Source of the DNA: Novosphingobium profundi
GTDB lineage: Bacteria > Pseudomonadota > Alphaproteobacteria > Sphingomonadales > Sphingomonadaceae
Assembly (NCBI RefSeq): GCF_020524485.1
Contig: NZ_JAIVLF010000001.1
Location: forward strand, 992,001 to 1,056,000
Direction of reading: 5' to 3'
Length of the DNA stretch: 64,000 nucleotides
Position numbers and translations under genes: made by a program
Notes under the pieces: generated by a model
The model's database searches: none
The model's input: only the letters and a program-made list of their open reading frames with translations
What the model was told of the DNA's origin: nothing
Shown: positions 44,100-52,660 of the stretch, piece after piece
How the letters are laid out: the number at the start of each line of letters is the position of its first letter
Position numbering within the stretch: position 1 is the first letter of the stretch

Positions 44100-45713
44100 T
44101 TAGTCCGTAGGAGTGACCGGTTCGGTTTTGGCGGCCGGTCGGCGCCGCCGTAGCTGGGCAAGCAGGTCCTTGTCGAGTGCGCCGACAAGATAGGCGGTCA
44201 CGAAAAAGACGAGCATGCCCGAGATGCACAGGGCAGCGAGCGACCAGACCTTCTCGAAGACGTTGCCGCCATAGCGCCCCGCCATGAGCGGCATCAGCGC
44301 CCAGAGTACGCCGCCCATGACTGCACTGGCCACGATCTGGCGCGCGATGCGCGAGCCGAGCCGGGCGGTGAAGTGGAACCAGCCGCGCAGCTGCAGGATG
44401 ATGTAGAGCGTCGCCACGTTGAGCGTGGAGGTGAAGGCCGTGGCCCCAGCGAGGCCAACAATGCCGAAGCGCGGGACGACCGCGATGTTGACGGCGATGT
44501 TCACGATCAGCGTCCCGGCCGCGATCCACACCGGGGTGCGGGTGTCCTCGCGGCTGAAGAAGGCGGGCTGGAAGACCTTCACCAGCACGTAGGAGGGAAG
44601 GCCGCAGACAAGGGCCACGACGATGGCGGCCATCGTGTCGCCATGGGCCTGGCTCATCTTGCCGCCCACGAAGAAGGCCGTGACGAAGGCGGGCGCGCAG
44701 ATGGCAAGCGCGACGGCGGCGGGCAGGGTGAGAAGGCAGGCGATCTCGACCGCGTTGGCCTGGAGGCGCTGCGCACCGGCGTCGTCGTGCGACTGGATGT
44801 GGCGCGCCAGCATCGGCAGGATTGCGGTGCCCAGCGCAATGCCCACGATGCCCAGCGGCATCTGGTTGAGGCGGTCGGCGTATTTCAGCAGCGTGAGGGA
44901 GCCTTGTTCCAGCGAAGTCGCAAAGAACGTGTCGACGAACTGGCTGATCTGGTAGACGCCCGCGCCGAAGGTGGCGGGCAGGATCAGCATGCCCAGCTTG
45001 CGCACGTCCTTGGTGAAGCGCGGGGCCCGGACCTGAAGCTTCACCCCCGCCTTGCGGGTGGCCCAGGCCATGTAGACCAGCTGCGCGACGCCGGACGCGC
45101 TCACCGCAATGGCGACGCACCAGGCGATAACCTGGTCCGAACCGCTCGCCTTGCCGAGAAAATAGCCGGTGACGATACCGGTGATGAGGACCACGTTGAG
45201 CAGCACCGGCACGAAGGCGCCCGGCGCGAATTTGGAATGGGCGTTAAGCACGCCCGAGAGCATCGCAACCAGACTGACAAGGCCGAGATAGGGAAAGGTC
45301 GTCCGGCTAAGCGCGACGGCCAGTTCGAACTTGCCGGGGACCTCCTGGTATTCGCCCGCCAGCAGCCAGACGATCGCGGGCATCGCGATCATGGCGATCG
45401 CGGAGAAGCCGAGCAGGACCCACACGAAGACCGAAAGGACGTCGCTGGCAAAGCGATTGGCCGCATCCTCGCCGCCGCCCTCGGACGGATCCGCGGCCAG
45501 CGTGCGCGTGTACATCGGCACGAAAGCGACCGAGAAGGCGCCCTCGGCGAAGAGGCGCCGGAAGGTGTTGGGAAGGACGAAGGCAAGCTGGAAGGCGTCG
45601 GCGGCAAGCCCTGCGCCCAGAACGCGGGCAAGAAGGATATCGCGCGCAAAGCCGAAGATGCGGCTCAGCAGCGTGAGCCCGCCGATGGTGCCGACGTTGC
45701 GGACAAGACTCAT
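44100..45713 (-). CDS. murJ: lipid II flippase MurJ
   Basis: 537 residues and about 14 membrane segments of the MOP exporter fold. Diagnostic N-terminus LVRNVGTIGGLTLLSRIFGFARDILLARVLGAG and FVLPNTFRRLFAEGAFSVAFVPMY. It moves lipid II to the outer face of the inner membrane for peptidoglycan synthesis. The ATG at 45713 with GAGG just upstream is used; trpS follows. Confidence 0.95.
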   Translation of the reverse strand: MSLVRNVGTIGGLTLLSRIFGFARDILLARVLGAGLAADAFQLAFVLPNTFRRLFAEGAFSVAFVPMYTRTLAADPSEGGGEDAANRFASDVLSVFVWVLLGFSAIAMIAMPAIVWLLAGEYQEVPGKFELAVALSRTTFPYLGLVSLVAMLSGVLNAHSKFAPGAFVPVLLNVVLITGIVTGYFLGKASGSDQVIAWCVAIAVSASGVAQLVYMAWATRKAGVKLQVRAPRFTKDVRKLGMLILPATFGAGVYQISQFVDTFFATSLEQGSLTLLKYADRLNQMPLGIVGIALGTAILPMLARHIQSHDDAGAQRLQANAVEIACLLTLPAAVALAICAPAFVTAFFVGGKMSQAHGDTMAAIVVALVCGLPSYVLVKVFQPAFFSREDTRTPVWIAAGTLIVNIAVNIAVVPRFGIVGLAGATAFTSTLNVATLYIILQLRGWFHFTARLGSRIARQIVASAVMGGVLWALMPLMAGRYGGNVFEKVWSLAALCISGMLVFFVTAYLVGALDKDLLAQLRRRRPAAKTEPVTPTD

Positions 45714-45792
45714 GGCCTCAGATGCCCTCTTTTGCACGCCGGTGCCGGGATAACCCCGTTGTCGGACCGGCCGGCTTCCATCACGGGGGAAC

Positions 45793-45822
45793 GTCGGGGG
45801 AGGGTTGGTCCTCTCCCCCGAC
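45793..45822 (-). terminator. secB terminator
   Basis: GTCGGGGGAG (45793-45802) and CTCCCCCGAC (45813-45822) form a 10-bp stem about 45 bp beyond the secB stop on the minus strand. The stem is strong, but the T-tract is poor. Confidence 0.5.
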
Positions 45823-45865
45823 AGATCAGGTCTGCGAAAGGTTTACGCAGTGTGCAGGCCTTTGA

Positions 45866-46381
45866 TCAGGCGTTGCCCATCGGCGGATCGCCCGCGGTCG
45901 CGCCCTGCTGCTGCTGCGCCTGGAGCTGCTGGACATAGAGGCCGTTGAAGTCGATCGGCTCGAGCATGAGCGGCTGGAAGCCGGCGTCGCGCACGGCGTC
46001 GGCCACCACGCGGCGCGCGAAGGGGAAGAGGATGCGGGGAGCTTCGGCGAAAAGGAAGGCATGGGCCTGCCCATCGTCGAGGCCGCGCATGCCAACCAGC
46101 GCGCAGTAGCTGAGGTCGACGACGAAGGCCGTGCCCGCTTCGCACTTGGACGCGCAGGTGATCTTCAGTTCGACTTCGTGGACTTCGCCTTCGATGGCCT
46201 TGGCCGCGATGTTGAACTGCACGTCGATCGCGGGCGTGTCCTGCCACTGGAACGACTGGGGCGCGTTGGGATTTTCGACCGAGAGGTCCTTGATGTACTG
46301 CGAGATGATCCCGGCGCTGGGGCCTGCATCGCCCCCGTTGCCGAGGTTGAGATCGGAGATGACGTTGCCTTCGTCGGCCAT
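45866..46381 (-). CDS. secB: protein-export chaperone SecB
   Basis: 171 residues. Tetrameric chaperone that keeps precursors unfolded for SecA. The motifs SQYIKDLSVENPNAP, VDLSYCALVGMRG and APRILFPFARRVVADAVRDAGFQPLMLEPIDF are the SecB core; the tail is Gln-rich. Divergent from the Tim44-like gene across 328 bp, a typical alphaproteobacterial arrangement. Confidence 0.96.
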   Translation of the reverse strand: MADEGNVISDLNLGNGGDAGPSAGIISQYIKDLSVENPNAPQSFQWQDTPAIDVQFNIAAKAIEGEVHEVELKITCASKCEAGTAFVVDLSYCALVGMRGLDDGQAHAFLFAEAPRILFPFARRVVADAVRDAGFQPLMLEPIDFNGLYVQQLQAQQQQGATAGDPPMGNA

Positions 46382-46709
46382 GGTGGTGATTTCCCGCTTT
46401 AATCCATTGATCGTCCGGCTGCCTCGGGCGATAGGGCGCCGCAAGGAAGCGATTCTCGCGCGCTAGAGCATTTTTGCGCTCCGTGGAACACCCCAGTTGC
46501 GGGCCCGTTGTGCGGTTAGACGCGCGCAGGTGCATTCTCGCCCCGGGTTTCGCCCGCTATGTCGAAAAAATGCCCCGATCCGGCCGCACACGCGTTGTTC
46601 ATTTGTCAACGCTACCTACATGGGGTTATGTTACGAAGATTACGGTCCCGACGAACGCAGGCGCAAAGTACCTGGTAGCGGGGCCGAAGGAAGGAATGGG
46701 TACACGAAC
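46382..46709. other. secB / Tim44-like divergent intergenic region
   Basis: 328 bp without a gene that I can support. It should hold the promoters of secB (minus) and the Tim44-like gene (plus). A TTGTCA-N18-TATGTT pair at 46603-46632 fits the latter. No repeat or RNA structure is apparent. Confidence 0.5.
46603..46632 (+). promoter_or_regulatory. candidate promoter of the Tim44-like gene
   Basis: TTGTCA (46603-46608), an 18-bp spacer and TATGTT (46627-46632; 4/6 match) lie about 75 bp upstream of the GTG start. Confidence 0.4.
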
Positions 46710-47402
46710 GTGACACCGGAAATCGTCATCCTGGCCATGATCGCAGCGTTTCTCGGCCTGCGGCTCTATTCCGTGCTGGGCCGCCGAGCCGAGCATGAGG
46801 AAGAGCCCATTGCCGGACGCTTCGAAGGGCAGCAGGGACAGCCCGGTGCGACGCGGCCCCAGGCGCCTCGCCGCCCCGAACTCCGCCCGGACGACCAGCC
46901 CCAGAGGGCTGGGCAGGACCCGCGCATCCAGCAGGTGCCGGTAACCTCGCCCACCGCCGAGCGTGGTCTCGCTGCCATTGCCGCTGCCGACCGTCGTTTC
47001 GACGCGCTGGCCTTCATCGAAGGCGCCCGCGGCGCCTATCGTCTCGTGCTGGAATCGTTCTGGAAGGGCGACAAGGCCGAACTGCGCGCCCTGTGCGACG
47101 CGCCTGTCTACGAGAGCTTCGAGAGCGCCATTGATGCGCGGATCGAAGCGGGCGAAACGCTCGACAACCGTCTCGTGCGGATCGAGGACGTCAAGATCGT
47201 GGCGGCAGGTGTGGAAGACGGCACGGCGCGCATAACGCTGCGCTTCCGCTCGGACATTGCCGCGGTAACCCGCGACGCTGAGGGCAATGTCGTGGCTGGT
47301 TCGCTCGACGATGCGATCGAGGCGGTCGATGTCTGGACCTTCACCCGGCAGGTGCGTTCGAGCGATCCCGACTGGATCCTCGAGGAAACCGACGCCGGTT
47401 GA
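46710..47402 (+). CDS. Tim44-like domain protein
   Basis: 230 residues: an N-terminal membrane anchor (IVILAMIAAFLGLRLYSVLG), a proline/glutamine-rich disordered stretch, and a C-terminal Tim44/MRPL45-like domain (FIEGARGAYRLVLESFWKGDKAELRAL, DNRLVRIEDVKIV, AVDVWTFTR). Alphaproteobacterial homologues (TimA in Caulobacter) are inner-membrane proteins thought to relate to mitochondrial Tim44. The GTG start lies after GAAGGAAGGA at long spacing. Divergent from secB; a strong terminator follows. Confidence 0.88.
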   Translation: MTPEIVILAMIAAFLGLRLYSVLGRRAEHEEEPIAGRFEGQQGQPGATRPQAPRRPELRPDDQPQRAGQDPRIQQVPVTSPTAERGLAAIAAADRRFDALAFIEGARGAYRLVLESFWKGDKAELRALCDAPVYESFESAIDARIEAGETLDNRLVRIEDVKIVAAGVEDGTARITLRFRSDIAAVTRDAEGNVVAGSLDDAIEAVDVWTFTRQVRSSDPDWILEETDAG

Positions 47403-47426
47403 TCTTTCCCGCGCAAATGCGCAGGT

Positions 47427-47472
47427 AACGGGCAGGAAGCGCTGTAACGCTTCGCTGCCCGTTTCGTTTTTT
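47427..47472 (+). terminator. terminator of the Tim44-like gene
   Basis: AACGGGCAG (47427-47435) and CTGCCCGTT (47455-47463) pair, with a smaller inner AGCG/CGCT stem. It is followed by TCGTTTTTT, a clear rho-independent terminator 25 bp after the stop. Confidence 0.85.
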
Positions 47473-47522
47473 CGGTTCTGCGAAGCGGGGCCCCATGTGA
47501 ATTTTGCTGGAGTGCCTGCCCC

Positions 47523-48755
47523 GTGGTCCGAGATCGCCTGTCAGCGTCCCTGTTCGAGCGCTGCCTCGCCTCTTCGCGTGCCGCGCTCGGCCGCATGGCA
47601 CTCCTGGGCGGGCTTGCCGTGCTGCTGGCTTCGTGCGCGGGACGTGTCGAGGCTCCGGGCTCCGCAACCGCTCCTGCGCCGACCAATGCCTTGGCCGCGG
47701 GCGTGCGTCCGGGGCCGGCCTTCGCCTCGCTGCCGGTGGGGGCAATGGATGCGGGCGCAGCGCTGGCGGGGTTCGCCGAAAGCTGCCCCAAGCTCCTTGT
47801 CCGTGAGGATGTGAGCGGCCTGACCCGCGTCCAAGATTGGCAGTCGGCCTGTACGGCTGCGGTAACCTGGTCGCAGGGGGATGCCTCCCGCTTCTTCGCC
47901 ACCTACTTCGAGACAGTCCGCGTGGGCGAAGGCGCGGCCTTCGCGACGGGGTACTACGAGCCCGATATCGCGGGTTCGCGCGACCATGTTCCGGGATACG
48001 ATGTGCCGGTTTACGGCGTGCCGGACGACCTCGTGCGCGCCCGGGAAGGCGATGCGGAGCGGCTCGACAACGGGCGCATGCCGGTCGGGCGCTATGATGA
48101 ACAGGGGCAATTCACCCGCTACTTCGACCGCGCCGCGATCGAGGATGGCGCGCTGCAGGGCCGTGCCCCGATCATTGCCTGGGCCCGCGATCCGGTCGAG
48201 GTCTTCTTCCTCCAGGTCCAAGGTTCGGGCATGCTGCGCGCGCCGGATGGCGAGGTCATGCGCATCGGCTATGCCGGGCAGAACGGCCACGGCTATACCG
48301 CCATCGGCAGCCTGATGCGCCAGCGCGGGCTGCTGGGCGATGGGCCGGGACAATATGCCGCCTCGATGCAGGGCATCATGCAGTACATTCGCGAGAACCC
48401 GGAAGAGGGTGCCGCGCTGATGCGCGAGAACCGCTCCTTCGTGTTCTTCCGTGAACTGACAGGTGACGGCCCGGTGGGCGCGCTGGGCGTGACGGTGCGG
48501 GCGCACGCCTCGGTCGCGACTGATCCGAAATTCGTGCCGCTGGGCGCGCCCGTCTTCCTCGACCTCGACCGGCATGAGGCCGATGGCCTCTGGGTTGCGC
48601 AGGACACCGGCGGGGCGATCAAGGGTGCCAATCGCTTCGATACATTCTGGGGCAATGGCGAGGAGGCGCGCGCGACAGCGGGCGACATGACGGGGCGCGG
48701 AAACGCGCTGATCCTGCTCCCCAAGGGCACCCTGGCGCGTCTGGGCGCGCTGTGA
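47523..48755 (+). CDS. mltA: membrane-bound lytic murein transglycosylase A
   Basis: 410 residues. Lipobox LLASC in the N-terminal region (MALLGGLAVLLASCAGR), so it is lipid-anchored. MltA domain FATGYYEPDIAGSRD, QVQGSGMLRAPDGEVMRIGYAGQNGHGYTAIG, and the 3D domain with catalytic Asp in QDTGGAIKGANRFDTFWG. It cuts peptidoglycan glycan chains to 1,6-anhydro ends. The GTG at 47523 is the first start; an ATG at 47595 gives a shorter signal peptide. The stop overlaps the Smr start (GTGA). Confidence 0.93.
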   Translation: MVRDRLSASLFERCLASSRAALGRMALLGGLAVLLASCAGRVEAPGSATAPAPTNALAAGVRPGPAFASLPVGAMDAGAALAGFAESCPKLLVREDVSGLTRVQDWQSACTAAVTWSQGDASRFFATYFETVRVGEGAAFATGYYEPDIAGSRDHVPGYDVPVYGVPDDLVRAREGDAERLDNGRMPVGRYDEQGQFTRYFDRAAIEDGALQGRAPIIAWARDPVEVFFLQVQGSGMLRAPDGEVMRIGYAGQNGHGYTAIGSLMRQRGLLGDGPGQYAASMQGIMQYIRENPEEGAALMRENRSFVFFRELTGDGPVGALGVTVRAHASVATDPKFVPLGAPVFLDLDRHEADGLWVAQDTGGAIKGANRFDTFWGNGEEARATAGDMTGRGNALILLPKGTLARLGAL

Positions 48756-49330
48756 GACGGCCGGGACGCCGCCTGAGCGAGGATGAAGCGCGCCTCTGGG
48801 GCGAGGTTGCGCGCACCGTCAAGCCGCTCGAACCTGCCGTTCGGTGCCCGGTGTCCAATGCGCCTGTGCCTGCCGAGAAGGCGAAACCCGCCCCGCCGGT
48901 CATCAAGAAGAAGGTGAAGGGACGCGTTCCACCTCCGCTGATGCCCAAGCCCACTCCGGCGAAGGCGCCCAAGGGGGAGACCCAGTTGCACCTTGACGGC
49001 TCCTGGGAGCGGCGGATTGCCAAGGGGACGCTCGTTCCCGATTTCAGTCTCGACCTCCACGGATCAAACCTGGACTATGCGTATCGGCGGCTCATGGATG
49101 GCCTGTCGCAGGGCAAGGCCATGGGCGCGCGGGTGGTGCTGGTTGTCACCGGCAAGCCGCGTCCAGTCGACGCCATGGACCGGGGCGAGCGGCGCGGCGC
49201 GATCCGTGCCAAGATCAAGGATTGGCTGATGGTCAGCGAGCATGCGAGCGACATTGTCGCCATTCGCGGTGCGCATCGGCGGCACGGCGGGCAGGGCGCG
49301 CTTTACATCGTGCTCAAGCGGCGCCGCTGA
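48752..49330 (+). CDS. Smr-domain protein
   Basis: 192 residues. A Pro/Lys-rich N-terminal half, then an Smr domain with the LDLHG signature (DLHG at 101-104) and the C-terminal GAHRRHGGQGALYIVLKR. Smr domains have nicking or RNA-cleaving activity in several proteins (MutS2, SmrB-like ribosome rescue factors). The function is not known here. It is coupled to mltA by a 4-base overlap. Confidence 0.87.
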   Translation: MRRPGRRLSEDEARLWGEVARTVKPLEPAVRCPVSNAPVPAEKAKPAPPVIKKKVKGRVPPPLMPKPTPAKAPKGETQLHLDGSWERRIAKGTLVPDFSLDLHGSNLDYAYRRLMDGLSQGKAMGARVVLVVTGKPRPVDAMDRGERRGAIRAKIKDWLMVSEHASDIVAIRGAHRRHGGQGALYIVLKRRR

Positions 49331-49332
49331 AG

Positions 49333-49466
49333 GCTCAAGAAAGAGAGAATACAAGGGGTCATCACCGCTTGACCCCGAAATGGGCGACCTCACTTTTCTC
49401 AGGCAGTTTGGCGCGTGTGAGGTGAGGAAGACAGTATGGGGAGTCCGAGGGCGATGGCCCTCGGAA
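49333..49466 (-). repeat. dispersed two-hairpin element, copy B (inverted)
   Basis: Inverted relative to copies A and C. Hairpin 1 (49445-49464) has the same 8-bp stem, with GATG on the plus strand as loop; hairpin 2 (49353-49370) is AAGGGGT-CATC-ACCGCTT with one mismatch in the stem. The outer edges are 112 bp apart. On the minus strand the conserved CTCCCCATACTGTCT follows hairpin 1. The element lies between the Smr gene (plus) and the 61-residue gene (minus), again convergent. Confidence 0.85.
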
Positions 49467-49572
49467 TGAGTTTTCCAGCCTCTATTTTTACCTTCTGGGG
49501 CAAGTCACTGGAAGTTCCTCGTTTTTCTGGAAAATGCCTGCGGCGTGCGCGTCGGCAAGAAGCGCGCAATGA

Positions 49573-49602
49573 AAAAGCCGCGTCCTCTTGGGCGCGGCTT
49601 TT
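49573..49602 (-). terminator. terminator of the 61-residue protein gene
   Basis: AAAAGCCGCG (49573-49582) and CGCGGCTTTT (49593-49602) pair perfectly, 8 bp past the stop at 49610. On the minus strand the stem is followed by TTTTTC; on the plus strand it ends in TTTT, so it may work both ways. Confidence 0.8.
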
Positions 49603-49609
49603 GAATGGA

Positions 49610-49795
49610 TCAGCTGAAACGGGCGCTCAGTTCGGAGGCTACTTCCTCGTTTCTTGCCAGCGCGAAAGTAAGCGGGCCTTTACGGCGCAGGGACTGGCAA
49701 ATCCAGATACCCTTGTCTTCGCAGTAGTCGCGCAGATCCTGGAAGTTTTCGTCTAGATAGGTGAAGCGGGAGAATTCTGAAATATTGTTGGTCAT
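49610..49795 (-). CDS. small protein of unknown function
   Basis: 61 residues: MTNNISEFSRFTYLDENFQ at the start, then LRDYCEDKGIWICQSLRRKG and an acidic/alanine C-terminus NEEVASELSARFS. It is soluble, probably a small alpha/beta fold; two cysteines. Not recognised. The ATG is chosen because the terminator right after its stop and the different codon composition upstream suggest a real short gene; no clear Shine-Dalgarno is seen. It lies downstream of ahpF on the same strand. Confidence 0.6.
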   Translation of the reverse strand: MTNNISEFSRFTYLDENFQDLRDYCEDKGIWICQSLRRKGPLTFALARNEEVASELSARFS

Positions 49796-49947
49796 GGGGC
49801 TTATATACACGCAGAAGCCAAAAATTTCAACCCGCCGCAATCTGAGCACTTTTTCCCGGTTTCCTGCGGATTGCAGGCGGGCGCGAGAGGCGGTTCGGTT
49901 CTCTGCATTCGCAGGTGCAGCATTCTTGCGGGTTTGCCCGAACACGC

Positions 49948-49983
49948 AAAAGGGGCGGGAAAGCGCCTGCGCGCTCCCGCCCC
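49948..49983 (-). terminator. ahpF terminator
   Basis: GGGGCGGGA (49952-49960) and TCCCGCCCC (49975-49983) form a 9-bp stem 33 bp past the ahpF stop. On the minus strand it runs into CCCCTTTTGCG. Confidence 0.7.
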
Positions 49984-50015
49984 CTGTTCACGTCCGCTGC
50001 CTGCGGTGTGTGGCC

Positions 50016-51629
50016 TTATGCGACGGCTTCGGCCGCTTCCTGGGCGCCCTGGGCAACGTCTGCCGGAGCCTCGTTGCGGATCAGGAAGTCGAAGGCCGAA
50101 AGGGCGGCCTTGGCGCCTTCGCCCATCGCGATGATGATCTGCTTGTAGGGCACCGTGGTGGCATCGCCCGCGGCGAAGATGCCGGGAATGTTGGTCGCCG
50201 CCTTCTGGTCGATCACGATCTCGCCGCGGTTCGACAGTTCAACGCCGCTGTCCTTGAGCCATTCGGTGTTCGGGACAAGGCCAATCTGCACGAAGATGCC
50301 TTCGAGCTCGATGGTGATTTCCTCGTCGCTCGCGCGGTCCTTGTACTTCAGGCCATTGACCTTCGCGCCATCGCCGGTGACCTCGGTGGTCTGGGCGTTG
50401 GTGAGGATCGTCACGTTCTTCATCGACTTCAGCTTGTCGACCAGAACCTGGTCGGCGCGCAGCTGGGTGTCGAATTCGATGAGGGTGACGCTGCCCACGA
50501 TGTTGGCAAGATCGATCGCCGCCTCGACGCCCGAGTTGCCGCCACCGATGACCGCAACGCGCTTGCCCTTGAAGAGCGGGCCGTCGCAGTGCGGGCAATA
50601 GGCCACGCCCTTGGTCTGGTACTCGGCCTCACCGGGCACGCCCAGCTGGCGCCAGCGCGCGCCGGTGGTGAGGATGAGCGAGCGGGCCTTGAGCGAGGCG
50701 CCGTTGGTGAACACGACCTCGTGGTAGCCGCCCAGGTCCTTGGACGGGATGAGCTTTTCGGCCCGCAGCAGCGGCATCGTGTCGATGTCGTACTCAGCGA
50801 TGTGCGCGTCGAGTGCGGAGGCGAGCTTGGGACCTTCGGTGTAGGGAACCGAGATGAAGTTCTCGATGCCCATGGTGTCCTGGACCTGGCCGCCCATGCG
50901 CTCGGCGGCGATGCCGGTCGAGAAGCCCTTGCGCGCGGTGTAGATCGCCGCGCCCGCACCAGCCGGGCCGCCACCGATCACGAGAGCCTCGAAGGGCTTC
51001 TTTTCGGCGAGCTTGGCGGCGGCCTTTTCGCCCGCCTTGGTGTCGAGCTTGGCGAGGATCTCGGCCACGTCCATCTTGCCCGAGCCCCACATGGTGCCAT
51101 CGAGGAAGACGGCGGGGACGGCCATGACGCCGCGGTCCTCGACCTCGGCCTGGAAGGCGCCGCCCTCGATCAGGGTGGCCTTCACACCCGGGTTGTTGAG
51201 CGCCATCAGCGTGAGCGCCTGAACCACGTCGGGGCAGTTGTGGCACGAGAGTGAGAAGTACATCTCGAAGTCGTACTCGCCCTCGAGTTCGCGGATCTGG
51301 GTGAGCACGTCCTCTTCGACCTTGGGCGGGTGGCCGCCGGCCCACAGCAGGGCGAGGACGAGCGAGGTGAACTCGTGGCCGAGCGGAACACCGGCGAAGC
51401 GCACAGAGGCTTGCGGGTTCGACGCGCGGCGGATTTCGAAACTGGGCTTGCGGGCATCATCGCCATCGAAGCTGGCCGAAACCTTGTCGGACAGTTCGGA
51501 GATGGTCGAGAGCAGTTCGCGGGTTTCCGCCGACTTCGCATCGTCGCCAAGCGAGGCGACGAGCTCGATCGGTTCGCGCAGCATGCCGAGGTACTGGGAG
51601 AGCTGTTGCTTCAGATTGGCGTCAAGCAT
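50016..51629 (-). CDS. ahpF: alkyl hydroperoxide reductase subunit F
   Basis: 537 residues. A flavoprotein that passes electrons from NADH to AhpC. The N-terminal tandem thioredoxin-like domain has the CHNC pair (Cys129-Cys132); the FAD/NAD part has [18 protein letters not shown] and the CPHC pair (Cys345-Cys348). Length and cysteine positions match E. coli AhpF. The ATG at 51629 with AAGGA is used. The gene is 199 bp downstream of ahpC, with a strong hairpin in the gap. Confidence 0.96.
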   Translation of the reverse strand: MLDANLKQQLSQYLGMLREPIELVASLGDDAKSAETRELLSTISELSDKVSASFDGDDARKPSFEIRRASNPQASVRFAGVPLGHEFTSLVLALLWAGGHPPKVEEDVLTQIRELEGEYDFEMYFSLSCHNCPDVVQALTLMALNNPGVKATLIEGGAFQAEVEDRGVMAVPAVFLDGTMWGSGKMDVAEILAKLDTKAGEKAAAKLAEKKPFEALVIGGGPAGAGAAIYTARKGFSTGIAAERMGGQVQDTMGIENFISVPYTEGPKLASALDAHIAEYDIDTMPLLRAEKLIPSKDLGGYHEVVFTNGASLKARSLILTTGARWRQLGVPGEAEYQTKGVAYCPHCDGPLFKGKRVAVIGGGNSGVEAAIDLANIVGSVTLIEFDTQLRADQVLVDKLKSMKNVTILTNAQTTEVTGDGAKVNGLKYKDRASDEEITIELEGIFVQIGLVPNTEWLKDSGVELSNRGEIVIDQKAATNIPGIFAAGDATTVPYKQIIIAMGEGAKAALSAFDFLIRNEAPADVAQGAQEAAEAVA

Positions 51630-51779
51630 GTCGGGGTCCTTTCGGGGAGAGAAGAAAGAGAATGCGTGAGGGGGAAGAAGGTGGCGGTCCGGGCTCTGCG
51701 CCTCGGCCACCGGGCGCGCACGGGGGCGCTTCCGGGGGAGGGAGATCCCGGGCCGCGCACCGTCCGCACGCGACCCGGA

Positions 51780-51812
51780 TATCGCGGGCGGCGCTCAGGC
51801 CGCCCGGCGATA
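51780..51812 (-). promoter_or_regulatory. ahpC-ahpF intergenic hairpin
   Basis: TATCGCGGGCGGC (51780-51792) pairs with GCCGCCCGGCGATA (51799-51812) with one bulged base and a 6-base loop, on the minus strand just after the ahpC stop. No T-tract follows, so it is more like an attenuator or 3' stabiliser that would let AhpC be made in excess of AhpF. Confidence 0.55.
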
Positions 51813-51828
51813 CGTTGTCGCGTCGGGC

Positions 51829-52392
51829 TTAGATCTTGCCGACGAGGTCGAGCGAGGGAGCGAGGGTTTCCGAACCTTCTTCCCACTTGGCCGGGCAGAC
51901 CTGGCCGGGGTTGTTGCGCACGTACTGTGCAGCCTTGATCTTGCGGACGAGTTCGACGGCGTTACGGCCGACGCCTTCGCAGGTGATTTCCATGATCTGG
52001 ATGACACCGTCGGGATCGACGACGAAGGTGGCGCGGTCGGCGAGGCCGGCTTCACGCAGAACGCCGAACTTGTTCGACAGCTCGTGGTTCTGGTCGCCGA
52101 GGAAGGCGAACTTGAGCTTGCCGATCTTCTCCGAGGTGTCGTGCCAGGCCTTGTGGCTGAAGTGCGTGTCGGTCGAAACGCCGAACACTTCCACGCCCAT
52201 GCCCTGCAGCGTCTCGTACTGGTCGCCGAGGTCTTCGAGCTCGGTCGGGCAGACGAAGGTGAAGTCGGCGGGGTAGAAGAAGAACACGGCCCACTTGCCG
52301 GCAATGTCGCCTTCGGAGACGTCGAAGAAGTCCTTGCCCTGCTGGAACGCGGTGTTGGTGAACGGCTGGATCTTGCTGCCGATGATACCCAT
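51829..52392 (-). CDS. ahpC: alkyl hydroperoxide reductase subunit C (peroxiredoxin)
   Basis: 187 residues, a typical 2-Cys peroxiredoxin. Peroxidatic Cys48 in [12 protein letters not shown] and resolving Cys166 in [15 protein letters not shown] and ATFVVDPDG complete the fold. It reduces hydrogen peroxide and organic peroxides with AhpF. The ATG at 52392 has GGGAG. Upstream lies a set of CGATT-containing direct repeats that may bind a regulator; I do not recognise an OxyR site. Confidence 0.97.
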   Translation of the reverse strand: MGIIGSKIQPFTNTAFQQGKDFFDVSEGDIAGKWAVFFFYPADFTFVCPTELEDLGDQYETLQGMGVEVFGVSTDTHFSHKAWHDTSEKIGKLKFAFLGDQNHELSNKFGVLREAGLADRATFVVDPDGVIQIMEITCEGVGRNAVELVRKIKAAQYVRNNPGQVCPAKWEEGSETLAPSLDLVGKI

Positions 52393-52473
52393 GAGAAATC
52401 TCCCTCGCTTGGGTGTGTTGAACTGACGAGGCTGAGATAGGCGGACCAGGTGACATTTTGTAGCGGGATGATC

Positions 52474-52533
52474 CGATTGGGTTGATCGATTTACGCGATT
52501 ACCGGGTGATCGATTTAGCGAATTAGTCGATTA
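52474..52533 (-). promoter_or_regulatory. CGATT-type direct repeats upstream of ahpC
   Basis: Five CGATT cores start at 52474, 52487, 52496, 52511 and 52528. Two copies of TGATCGATTTA (52483-52493 and 52507-52517) are exactly 24 bp apart. They lie 80-140 bp upstream of ahpC and upstream of the divergent phosphoesterase gene. Likely operator, regulator unknown. Confidence 0.4.
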
Positions 52534-52660
52534 TCGGCAGAGGTCTGCGGTTTGTGCCTCCCGATGCGGGGCAGTGGCCCAGCCGGTGGCCGGACAATAT
52601 GCGACGGCGCGTGTCATTGCCGCGTTGAGCTTGGGGCTCGGGGCGGCTAAGTCCCTCGCC

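Noticed and set aside
46474..46709. Open frame upstream of the Tim44-like gene start
   Set aside because: It lacks family similarity and a ribosome site, and its codons differ from the gene; treated as the promoter region.
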